Origin: an uncultured Oscillibacter sp.
GTDB lineage: Bacteria; Bacillota; Clostridia; Oscillospirales; Oscillospiraceae
NCBI GenBank assembly: GCA_946183175.1
Contig: CAMHBH010000051.1
Coordinates: forward strand, 1 to 13,636
Reading direction: 5' to 3'
DNA: 13,636 bases
Within the stretch, counting starts at the first letter, position 1; the number at the start of each line of letters is the position of its first letter. Both the position numbers and the translations under genes were made by a program. Positions 1-6,741 of the stretch are shown one piece after another. The notes beneath the pieces were generated by a model that did not search any database, was not told the origin of the DNA, and worked only from the letters and a program-made list of their open reading frames with translations.

Positions 1-434
1 GTCTTCCCGTCCTGCTGACCATCCACTCCGAACAGGACATCGACACCCCACAGCAGGACAATATGGAACTGCTCACGGAGGGCACTATGCGTCTCGCGCC
101 CGACTGCCTTACATTGACGTATCGCGAAAGCGTCCTGACGGGCATGGAGGGCACGACGACCGTCTTTGAGATGTACGGCCCGAAAGTCATACTCCGGCGC
201 GTGGGGGCGGTCACGTCCCAGATGATATTTGAGGAGGGCCGACAGCATACCTCTTTGTACGAAACGCCCCTCGGCGAACTCTCCATCGACATCCAGACCG
301 GCTACCTGCGCAACTCCGTGACGGAGAGCGGCGGACTGCTCGAAATCCGCTACTCGGTCTCCGTCGAAAACGCCAGCGCCGGGAAGAACCGCTTCCGGAT
401 GAGAGTCCGGCGCAAGCGCGACAACTCACAGTGA
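1..434 (+). CDS. DUF1934 (YwiB-like) beta-barrel protein, 5' end outside window
   Basis: Small DUF1934-family protein, a lipocalin-like beta-barrel family with no established biochemical role. The frame is open from base 3 with no start before the window edge, and the residues before the first ATG (base 63) read L-P-V-L-L-T-I, then a run ending in D-N-M-E-L-L-T-E-G. That matches the usual family N-terminus, so the gene very probably starts upstream and ATG 63 is internal. Family-typical stretches are TGMEGTTT, SQMIFEEG, YETPLGEL and the final GLLEIRYSVSVENASAGKNRF. The stop TGA (432-434) lies just before argS, an arrangement common in Bacillota, which suggests co-transcription. The family call is secure; the function is unknown. 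Confidence 0.85.
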   Translation, partial: LPVLLTIHSEQDIDTPQQDNMELLTEGTMRLAPDCLTLTYRESVLTGMEGTTTVFEMYGPKVILRRVGAVTSQMIFEEGRQHTSLYETPLGELSIDIQTGYLRNSVTESGGLLEIRYSVSVENASAGKNRFRMRVRRKRDNSQ

Positions 435-448
435 AGGGACAGAACAGC

Positions 449-2185
449 ATGAACATGACACAAAAGGCCTACGAACAAATCCAGGCGCTGACGCTGGACG
501 CGTACCGCGCCGCCGTGTCGGAGGGCGTACTGCCGGAGGCGCAACTGCCGCCCGTGTCCGTCGAGATTCCCAAAGACCCCGCCAACGGAGACTTTTCGAC
601 GACTTTCGCCCTCGCCGCCGCAAAAGCCTTGCGCAAGCCCCCGAAAGTTATCGCGGCGGCGCTCGCGGAGCGTATCGGCCTAGAGGGGACGTACTTTCAG
701 AGCGTGGAAGTCGCCGGGCCGGGCTTCCTGAATTTCCGCAGCGGCGCGCACTGGTATGACAGTGTGCTTTCGGCGATTGAGACGGAGGCCGACGCCTACG
801 GTACTTGTACCGACCTACAGGGACAGAAAATCATGGTCGAATTTGTGTCGGCGAACCCCACCGGGCCCATGCACATGGGCAACGCGCGGGGCGGCGTCCT
901 CGGCGACACCCTCGCCTCCATTCTCCACGCCTGCGGCGCGACCGTCGAGCGGGAGTTCTACGTAAACGACGCCGGAAACCAGATTGACAAATTCGCCCAC
1001 TCCATCGAGGCCCGCTACCTGCAACATTTCCAAGGAGAGGACGCCGTAGAGTTCCCGGAGGACGGCTACCACGGCGATGACATCCGCGAACTCGCCGAAC
1101 AGTACGCCAAGGAGTACGGCGACAGTCTCGTACAGGCCGCGCCGGAGACGCGCCGCGACGAACTCGCCCGCTATGGGCTGTCCGTCAACCTGCCGAAAAT
1201 GAAGTCGGACTTACTGCGCTACAAGATTTCCTATGACACCTGGTTTCTGGAATCGACGCTCCACGAAAGCGGCTACGTCGCGGAGACCGCCGACGAACTC
1301 TCGCGGCGCGGCTGGACGTATGAGAAGGACGGCGCGCTGTGGCTCAAAACCGCCGAAATCATGCGGGACAACCTTATAAAAGCCGGGAAAAAGGCGTCGG
1401 AAGTCGAAAAACTCGACCTCAAGGACGACGTGCTCCGCCGCGCCAACGGATTCTATACCTATTTCGCCGCCGACATCGCCTACCACCGGAACAAATTCTC
1501 GGTGCGCGGCTTTGACAGGGTTATCAACATTTGGGGGGCCGACCATCACGGACACGTCGCGCGCCTCAAAGCCGCCCTCGACGCGCTCGGCCTCGACGGC
1601 TCCGGACGCCTCGACATTATCCTCATGCAATTGGTGAAACTCCTGCGCGACGGGGAGACCGTGCGCATGAGTAAGCGTACCGGCAAGGCAATCAGCCTGA
1701 CAGACTTGCTCGACGAAGTACCCGTAGACGCCGCGCGGTGGTTCTTCAACGCCCGGCCCGAGGCCCAGATGGAGTTTGACTTGGGCCTCGCGGTACGGGA
1801 GGACGCCGAAAACCCGGTCTATTACGTCAAGTACGCGCACGCCCGGATATGCTCCCTGCTCCGGACGCTCACGGCGGACGGCGCGAGTATTCCCGTACAC
1901 GCCGACGCGGCCTTGCTCACCGACGACACCGAACGCGCGTTGATTAAGTCCCTCGCGCGGTTCGGGGAGGAAGTCCGCCTCTGCGCCCGCGACTACGACC
2001 CCAGTCACCTGAACCGCTACCTTCAGGAACTCGCCGGGTGTTTCCACCGCTTCTACACGGCGTGCAGAATCAAGGGGGAGGCGGCGGATTTGCAGTCGGC
2101 GCGGCTCAAACTCGCCGACGATACCCGCGCCGTACTCCGCAACGGTCTGCGGCTGTTGGGCATTGAGGCCCCGGAAAAGATGTGA
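449..2185 (+). CDS. argS: Arginyl-tRNA synthetase
   Basis: Class I aminoacyl-tRNA synthetase that charges tRNA-Arg with arginine using ATP, in the cytoplasm. With the start at ATG 449 it has 578 residues, a normal family length. Order: N-terminal additional domain (about 1-115), Rossmann catalytic core with the HIGH-type signature HMGN (142-145) inside SANPTGPMHMGNARGG, a KMSKS-type loop RMSKR (406-410), then a helical DALR anticodon-binding domain containing YVKYAHARI. HMGN in place of HVGH is seen in other clostridial ArgS proteins. Start choice: GAAGGGA at 433-439 lies 9 bases before ATG 449. A GTG at 431 overlaps the upstream stop as GTGA but has no ribosome binding site. ATG 455 is a further alternative. 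Confidence 0.97.
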   Translation: MNMTQKAYEQIQALTLDAYRAAVSEGVLPEAQLPPVSVEIPKDPANGDFSTTFALAAAKALRKPPKVIAAALAERIGLEGTYFQSVEVAGPGFLNFRSGAHWYDSVLSAIETEADAYGTCTDLQGQKIMVEFVSANPTGPMHMGNARGGVLGDTLASILHACGATVEREFYVNDAGNQIDKFAHSIEARYLQHFQGEDAVEFPEDGYHGDDIRELAEQYAKEYGDSLVQAAPETRRDELARYGLSVNLPKMKSDLLRYKISYDTWFLESTLHESGYVAETADELSRRGWTYEKDGALWLKTAEIMRDNLIKAGKKASEVEKLDLKDDVLRRANGFYTYFAADIAYHRNKFSVRGFDRVINIWGADHHGHVARLKAALDALGLDGSGRLDIILMQLVKLLRDGETVRMSKRTGKAISLTDLLDEVPVDAARWFFNARPEAQMEFDLGLAVREDAENPVYYVKYAHARICSLLRTLTADGASIPVHADAALLTDDTERALIKSLARFGEEVRLCARDYDPSHLNRYLQELAGCFHRFYTACRIKGEAADLQSARLKLADDTRAVLRNGLRLLGIEAPEKM

Positions 2186-2197
2186 CTTGACAGAATC

Positions 2198-2227
2198 GGC
2201 GTCCCGCGCACTGTAAGGCGGGACGCC
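2198..2227 (+). promoter_or_regulatory. Perfect 10-bp hairpin between argS and telA
   Basis: The arms GGCGTCCCGC (2198-2207) and GCGGGACGCC (2218-2227) are perfectly complementary around a 10-base loop. No T-run follows on either strand, so this is not a textbook intrinsic terminator. It could be a Rho-assisted terminator, an attenuator or an RNA processing and stability element. A TTGACA sits just upstream at 2187-2192, but no good -10 box lies at 16-18 bases, so a telA promoter here is doubtful. Confidence 0.45.
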
Positions 2228-2254
2228 CTGACAAATACGAAAGGAAGGACACCC

Positions 2255-3667
2255 ATGGCCGACAACATCCCCCGTTTGACGCTGACGCCCGACGAACCCG
2301 CCGACGCGAATACTACGGAGGCCCCCGCATTCGTAAGCTACGAGACGCCCCCCGAACTGTTTGAGCAGTACCGCGACCCCGCGCCCGTACAGCAACAGGC
2401 CTACGCGCAGGCTCCCGTACAACAACAAGCCGCCTATGCACAGCCCCCCGTACAACAGGCTTATGCGCAGGCCCCCGTACAGCAAGCCGCCTACGCGCAA
2501 GCCCCCGTACAGCAGGCCGCCGCATATGCGCAACAGGCCGCGCCCATCCCGCAACTCACGCTCAATCCTACGCAAGCCGCCGCGCAACCTGCCCCCGCCG
2601 CTCCGACACCCGCCGCCGTCGAACCTATCCCGGAGGAATCCCGGTTCACCCCGGAGGAATTGCGCGCCGTCGACGAGTTCTCCAGGAAAATCGACATCAC
2701 CGATACCAATCAGGTACTGCAATACGGCGCGGCGGCACAGAAGAGCGTCGCGGAATTTTCCGATACCGCGCTTGCGTCCGTGCGTACGAAAGACCTCGGC
2801 GAAGTCGGACAGTCTTTGAGCGCGCTTGTCGCGTCCCTCGACAACCTCAACGAAACCGGGGAGACGAAAAAAGGCGGCCTGTTCGGCTTTTTCAAGAAGT
2901 CGGAGGACAAAGTACAGGCCCTCAAAGCGCAGTATTCCAAGGCCGAGACCAATATCGACAAAATCAGCAAGGAACTCCAACAGCACCAGATTACTTTGCT
3001 CAAAGATTCCGCCATGCTCGACCAGCTCTACGAGAAGAACTTGCAGTATTACAAGGAACTGTCGATGTATATTCTGGCGGGCAAGAAGCGCCTCGCCGAC
3101 GTGCGCGCCAACGAACTCGCCGAGTTACAGCGCAAGGCACAGCAGACGGGCACGCAAGAGGACGCACAGCGCTTTAATGACATGGTTCAGTTGTGCGACC
3201 GTTTCGAGAAGAAGTTGCACGATTTGGAACTCACGCGCATGATTTCCATTCAGATGGGGCCGCAAATCCGGCTCATCCAGAATAACGACGTGCTCATGGC
3301 GGAGAAAATCCAGTCGTCGCTTGTGAACACGATACCGCTTTGGAAAAGTCAGATGGTTATCGCGTTAGGCGTCGAACACGGGCGGCGGGCCGTCGCGGCC
3401 CAGAACGCCGTCACGGAAATGACGAATACCCTGTTACAGCAGAACGCGGACCTGTTGAAAATGGGCACCATCGAGACGGCGCGGGAGGCCGAGCGCGGCG
3501 TCGTCGACATCGAGACCTTGCAACATACGAATCAGCAGTTGATTTCAACGATTGACGAAGTGCTGAACATCCAGCGTGAGGGCGCGGAGAAGCGCCGCGC
3601 GGCGGAAGTCGAACTGCACCGCATTGAGGGCGAACTGCGTCAGAAGCTCATGCAGTTGAACCGCTAA
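2255..3667 (+). CDS. TelA family (toxic anion resistance) protein with P/Q/A repeat N-terminus
   Basis: A 470-residue TelA-family protein (PF05816). The family was named for tellurite resistance; some members are linked to resistance to cell-envelope antibiotics and to nisin, but the molecular role is unsettled. The first 130 residues are low complexity. Residues 44-94 hold five imperfect copies of a 9-11 residue unit built on PVQQ-A-AYAQ. The helical TelA domain fills about 135-470, with the family-typical GGLFGFFKK patch near 205-213 and a C-terminal helix containing TIDEVLNIQREG. No signal peptide or membrane segment is seen, so it is probably cytoplasmic. The start is well supported: AAGGAAGG at 2241-2248 is 6 bases before the ATG. 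It follows argS by 69 bases and ends 11 bases before a hairpin shared with a convergent chemoreceptor gene. Confidence 0.9.
   Translation: MADNIPRLTLTPDEPADANTTEAPAFVSYETPPELFEQYRDPAPVQQQAYAQAPVQQQAAYAQPPVQQAYAQAPVQQAAYAQAPVQQAAAYAQQAAPIPQLTLNPTQAAAQPAPAAPTPAAVEPIPEESRFTPEELRAVDEFSRKIDITDTNQVLQYGAAAQKSVAEFSDTALASVRTKDLGEVGQSLSALVASLDNLNETGETKKGGLFGFFKKSEDKVQALKAQYSKAETNIDKISKELQQHQITLLKDSAMLDQLYEKNLQYYKELSMYILAGKKRLADVRANELAELQRKAQQTGTQEDAQRFNDMVQLCDRFEKKLHDLELTRMISIQMGPQIRLIQNNDVLMAEKIQSSLVNTIPLWKSQMVIALGVEHGRRAVAAQNAVTEMTNTLLQQNADLLKMGTIETAREAERGVVDIETLQHTNQQLISTIDEVLNIQREGAEKRRAAEVELHRIEGELRQKLMQLNR
2384..2536 (+). repeat. In-frame degenerate tandem repeat (PVQQ/AYAQ units)
   Basis: Five consecutive units of 10, 11, 9, 10 and 11 codons, each starting CCCGTACA(G/A)CA or close to it, encode PVQQ followed by AYAQ with one to three alanines between. 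The units differ by whole codons, so the frame is kept. This looks like slippage or unequal recombination under selection for a flexible linker. Confidence 0.85.
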
Positions 3668-3677
3668 GCGATACGAA

Positions 3678-3710
3678 AACCTCTCCGGAAACATGATTTC
3701 CGGAGAGGTT
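3678..3710. terminator. Bidirectional hairpin terminator between convergent telA and chemoreceptor genes
   Basis: A perfect 14-bp stem (3678-3691 with 3697-3710) closes a 5-base loop (CATGA) between two genes that converge. The minus-strand exit reads TTTTCG and the plus-strand exit GTTCTG. The T-tracts are short, but the stem and position fit a shared terminator. Confidence 0.8.
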
Positions 3711-3744
3711 GTTCTGTGCGTCGCGGCGGTTACGCCGTCAAGGA

Positions 3745-5505
3745 TTAATACTTGTCGTTGGCGGAATGGGCGGAGGAGAAGTCGCCACCGGCGGCGGCGG
3801 AGACCATCGCGCGGGAACCGCCCACTTCCTTGCGGAGTGTAAAGCGTCCCACCAGTTCTTTGAGGAGGTTGGCCTGTCCGGACAGCTCTTCGCTGGCGGC
3901 GGCGGATTCCTCGGCGGTCGCGGAGTTGGTCTGTACCACGCTGGAAATCTGGTCGATACCCGTGCTGACCTGCGCCACGTCGTGGGACTGCGCGTCGGTC
4001 GCCTGCGAGATACGCGTCACGGCGTCCATGACCTTCTGGGCGCGGATAACGACTTCTTTCAGGGCCTCGTCGGTCTCGACGGACAGGCGGCTGCCCTCGT
4101 TGACGGCCTTGACGGTCTCCTCGATGAGCGACGCCGTGCTGGCGGACGCTTCCTGAGACTTCGTGGCGAGGTTGCGTACTTCGTCGGCCACGACCGCGAA
4201 TCCCTTGCCGGCGCTCCCGGCGCGGGCGGCCTCTACGGCGGCGTTGAGCGCAAGAATATTCGTCTGGAACGCGATATCCTCGATGGTCTTGATAACCTTG
4301 CTGATTTCCACGGACTTTTCTTCGATGGCCTTCATGGCCTTCATGAGGTCGGCCATATGCGCGGAGCAGACGGCAATCTGGTCGTGCGACGCCTGGTTGT
4401 CGACTTTCGCGCTCTGGGCGTGTTCGGCGGTCTCCTCGACGGCGTGGGAGATTTCGCCGATAGTCGCGGCGAGTTCCTGTACGGACGAGGCCTGCTCGGT
4501 GGCACCCTGCGCCATAGCCTGCGCGCTGGACGAAATCTGCTCGCCGCCGGAGTTCACTTGGTCGGCGGAAACGTCGATTTGCGCCATCGTTTCGGATACC
4601 GCCATTGTCAGCTTGGTCATAGCGGTCTGGAGGCGCGCGAAGGAGCCGAGGTACATTTCCTCTTTGCGGCTGCGCACGTTGAAGTTGCCCTCGCCCATAG
4701 CCGCCAGTTGCATTTCCACGTCGGTAATAATTTCCTTGATGGTCGCGGTGAGGTGGCGCATATTGTTGGCGAGGTCGCCGAGGGCGTCCTTGGATTCGTA
4801 CTTGATATCGGATTCAAAGTCGCCCTTGGAGACCGCGAGCGTGACTTCCTGCATTTCGTTGACGGGGTTCACAATGCCGTTGGCAATGGCGATGGCCAGC
4901 ATAACGCCGACAATGGAGCTTAAAACCACAAGCAGAATGACGACGACATCGGCGGTAGTGGAGAGCGTCCTTCCGGTTTCAACCGTCTCGAGAGCGGCTT
5001 GGTCGGCGGTGGCGCCGATAGCGTCCAACTGGTCGCGGATTTGGTTCGCCACAGGCTCATAGTATTCGCGGAGGTAGATGTAGCCGCCCTGCACGTCGTT
5101 CACGCTGGCGTAGGCGTAGAGGCGCTCCAGAATGGGGCTGAGGCTGGATACCGTGGTGTCCAGCGTGGTCAGGACGCTGGGGTCGCCGGTGTAGGTGTTC
5201 TTGAGCGTGCGGTTGGAGTCTTGGAGGGACTGATAGAGCTGGCGTACTTCGGCAATGTAGCTGTTACTGCGGCTCTCGTCGTCGTCGAGCGTGGCTTGGA
5301 GGATATTGGCGCGAATCTGGGCGGCGGCGCGTTTGCCCGTCCACGCCTGTTCAATCGTCTTCAGAGAGGTGTCGTAGAAGTCCTGGAGGCTGGAACCGAC
5401 CTTGGAGAGCATGACAATGGACACCACGCCCGTAGCGGCCATCATGACGATAACAATCAGGAACGCGGTAATCAGTCTTGCGCGGATTTGCATATTTTTG
5501 AGCAT
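3745..5505 (-). CDS. Methyl-accepting chemotaxis protein (transmembrane chemoreceptor)
   Basis: Chemoreceptor that passes ligand signals to the CheA-CheW kinase complex and so controls flagellar rotation. It has 586 residues. Order: short cytoplasmic N-terminus, TM1 (about 10-33), an extracellular helical region of about 150 residues resembling a four-helix-bundle sensor, TM2 (about 180-207), HAMP domain with the P-x-N-E-M type start, and a long signalling coiled coil. The conserved hairpin tip (about 405-430) contains QTNILALNAAVEAARAG and KGFAVVADEVRNLA. The tail ends SANDKY with no CheR-binding pentapeptide. Start choice: GAAGGAG at 5515-5521 lies 9 bases from ATG 5505. An in-frame ATG at 5529 would add 8 residues but lacks a ribosome binding site. 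The ligand cannot be told from sequence. The gene appears transcribed alone. Confidence 0.96.
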   Translation of the reverse strand: MLKNMQIRARLITAFLIVIVMMAATGVVSIVMLSKVGSSLQDFYDTSLKTIEQAWTGKRAAAQIRANILQATLDDDESRSNSYIAEVRQLYQSLQDSNRTLKNTYTGDPSVLTTLDTTVSSLSPILERLYAYASVNDVQGGYIYLREYYEPVANQIRDQLDAIGATADQAALETVETGRTLSTTADVVVILLVVLSSIVGVMLAIAIANGIVNPVNEMQEVTLAVSKGDFESDIKYESKDALGDLANNMRHLTATIKEIITDVEMQLAAMGEGNFNVRSRKEEMYLGSFARLQTAMTKLTMAVSETMAQIDVSADQVNSGGEQISSSAQAMAQGATEQASSVQELAATIGEISHAVEETAEHAQSAKVDNQASHDQIAVCSAHMADLMKAMKAIEEKSVEISKVIKTIEDIAFQTNILALNAAVEAARAGSAGKGFAVVADEVRNLATKSQEASASTASLIEETVKAVNEGSRLSVETDEALKEVVIRAQKVMDAVTRISQATDAQSHDVAQVSTGIDQISSVVQTNSATAEESAAASEELSGQANLLKELVGRFTLRKEVGGSRAMVSAAAGGDFSSAHSANDKY

Positions 5506-5514
5506 TGGGTCATT

Positions 5515-5521
5515 CTCCTTC
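5515..5521 (-). promoter_or_regulatory. Ribosome binding site that fixes the chemoreceptor start
   Basis: On the minus strand it reads GAAGGAG, 9 bases before ATG 5505. It lies downstream of the alternative ATG at 5529, which argues that 5505 is the real start. Confidence 0.8.
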
Positions 5522-5540
5522 TCTGTCATGGATATACGCC

Positions 5541-5645
5541 CGCAAAAGGTCAGGCGTCCTGTAAATTCTCCGCCGTGGCGGCGGAGTCCGCAGGGTTTTG
5601 CGCTGTCTCGACGGGGCGCGGAAAGCGGATTCGTCGCGTTTTCCG
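5541..5645 (-). ncRNA. Candidate structured 5' leader of the chemoreceptor mRNA
   Basis: Between the predicted promoter and the chemoreceptor start lie about 230 transcribed bases able to fold. Nested helices, in plus coordinates: P1 5541-5547 with 5596-5602 (7 bp), P2 5558-5561 with 5591-5594 (4 bp), P3 5568-5574 with 5580-5586 (7 bp, 5-base loop). A separate hairpin spans 5619-5645 (6 bp plus 3 bp with a bulge). The layout suggests a cis-acting RNA. Chemoreceptors in Clostridia are often under c-di-GMP riboswitches, but I could not match the GEMM-I or GEMM-II consensus by eye, so no class is assigned. Confidence 0.4.
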
Positions 5646-5741
5646 TTGAAGTCCCGAAAGCCGGAGCAGTCGCCGGGGAAAATAACTATCAGAAGCGCCA
5701 CCTCCTGAAAAGTTCAAAATTTGCGTTACCCGTCTTTCCCT

Positions 5742-5770
5742 ATTTTAATACAAATTTCCCGTTTCGTCAA
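5742..5770 (-). promoter_or_regulatory. Sigma-A-type promoter for the chemoreceptor gene
   Basis: On the minus strand: -35 TTGACG (5765-5770), a 17-base spacer, -10 TAAAAT (5742-5747). One mismatch from consensus in each box and ideal spacing. Transcription would begin near 5735, giving a leader of about 230 bases before ATG 5505. Confidence 0.75.
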
Positions 5771-5791
5771 CCGTTTCCTGTCCGGAAGCGG

Positions 5792-5820
5792 AAAAAAATC
5801 AATTCCCAAAAAACGGGGAA
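5792..5820 (-). terminator. Weak terminator candidate at the end of the four-gene run
   Basis: On the minus strand a 5-bp stem TTCCC/GGGAA (5816-5820 with 5803-5807) around a T-rich loop is followed by TTGAT and a run of seven T (5792-5798). It sits 25 bases after the stop of the membrane protein gene and just before the next promoter. The stem is short, so this is tentative. Confidence 0.4.
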
Positions 5821-5844
5821 AGCGGAAATAACAGGCAGTACAAC

Positions 5845-6690
5845 TTACGACGGCTCCGCCTCGGGCTCGTCCTCGACAGGTTCGGGTTCCGGCTCGGGTT
5901 CGGGGCGCGGGGGCGTCCAGTTGAGTTCGGTCACGGTATTGGTCGCCTCGTCGAGCTTGTAGATTTTGCGCGCGCCGCGCTGGGTCAGCAGGTACAGGCC
6001 CTCTACGTTGTTCGTCCCGGCGCGCCCGGAAATGCTGTAGACGTGGAACTCCTTGCAGGGCACGTCGTCGACGAGAATCAGGTGTTCGGAGGCAAAGATG
6101 TCGTACTCGTCCATGCTTTCCCCGGGCAGTCCGAGGGCCTCGGGCGGCAGGGAGCGGAAATAGCTGATGGATTCCGAGGTCGTCATGGACACCACGATGT
6201 CTACGGGCTTCTGTTCGGGTTCTTCGACGGGCGGTTCGTCTTCGAGGCCTTCGGGGGCGGGGGTGCCGTCCGAACCGGGCGCGGGTTCGTCCGGAGGCGC
6301 TTCGGGTTCGGCGTCCGGAGGGGGTTCGGGTTTGCCGTCGCGGGGCTCGCCCTGCTTGGCGCGCTCCGTATTCTCCACCTGTGCCGACAGCGCCGCCTCC
6401 GGGTCGTCGGGTTCGATATCCTCCGCGGGCTTGCCGCGCAGACGCGGGAGTACCACGAACACCACCGCCAGTACGCCGACTATCAGCACCACAAAGACCG
6501 GAATCAGTATCAGCAACAGCGGCGGCCCCTTCTTCTTGGCACCCTCTTCGCCTTCCGCGCCCTCGGGGGCGTCCTTACCCTTCTTGGCCTTCTTTTCCTT
6601 CTTGGGTTTCTTCTCCTTGGGAGGCTTTTCCTTTTTGGGCTTTTTCTCTTTCTTCTTGCCCTTCTTTTCCTCGGTGGCTTCGTCACTCAT
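5845..6690 (-). CDS. Single-pass membrane protein, Lys-rich N-terminus and Pro/Glu-rich linkers, function unknown
   Basis: I do not recognise this 281-residue protein. Residues 1-40 are highly basic, dominated by KEKKPKK-type runs, followed by a short acidic patch and one hydrophobic helix (about 57-82, LLLILIPVFVVLIVGVL). A long acidic, proline-rich stretch (85-165) leads to a folded-looking domain of about 100 residues (163-262) containing VDIVVSMTTSESISYF, YDIFASEHLILVDDVPCKEF and GLYLLTQRGARKIYKL. It ends in a Pro-Glu tail. With positive residues before the helix, the C-terminal domain should be outside. It follows the EAL/HDOD gene by 51 bases with a strong AAGGAGG before the ATG, so it is probably in that operon. 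Related in layout to single-pass proteins such as FliL, but I see no FliL sequence match. Confidence 0.8.
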   Translation of the reverse strand: MSDEATEEKKGKKKEKKPKKEKPPKEKKPKKEKKAKKGKDAPEGAEGEEGAKKKGPPLLLILIPVFVVLIVGVLAVVFVVLPRLRGKPAEDIEPDDPEAALSAQVENTERAKQGEPRDGKPEPPPDAEPEAPPDEPAPGSDGTPAPEGLEDEPPVEEPEQKPVDIVVSMTTSESISYFRSLPPEALGLPGESMDEYDIFASEHLILVDDVPCKEFHVYSISGRAGTNNVEGLYLLTQRGARKIYKLDEATNTVTELNWTPPRPEPEPEPEPVEDEPEAEPS

Positions 6691-6741
6691 TGGTTATTGT
6701 CCTCCTTGTTTATATCGGCGCGTCGGCGCTTTCCTCATAAA

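Noticed and set aside
431..448. GTG 431 as the argS start
   Set aside because: No ribosome binding site precedes it, while ATG 449 has one at good spacing.
2384..2536. CRISPR-like repeats
   Set aside because: The units are adjacent, degenerate, codon-phased and have no spacers; they are coding repeats.
1211..2986. 591-codon open frame on the minus strand
   Set aside because: It lies opposite argS and the TelA gene, both with clear family matches, and reads as Gly/Arg/Leu-rich low complexity. Long antisense frames are expected at this GC content and codon bias.
3709..4923. 404-codon open frame on the plus strand
   Set aside because: Antisense to the chemoreceptor; composition rich in Gly, Arg, His and Val with no recognisable motif.
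5506..5529. ATG 5529 as the chemoreceptor start
   Set aside because: The strong ribosome binding site lies downstream of it and points to ATG 5505.
5541..5645. Naming the chemoreceptor leader a c-di-GMP riboswitch
   Set aside because: Known for clostridial chemoreceptors, but I could not find the conserved core and tetraloop-receptor features of GEMM-I, nor the GEMM-II core, by eye.
5510..5701. 63-codon frame from GTG in the chemoreceptor leader
   Set aside because: The AGGAG motif directly abuts the GTG with no spacing, the product is Arg/Pro-rich without similarity, and the same bases form stable helices. A structured leader explains it better, though translation is not excluded.
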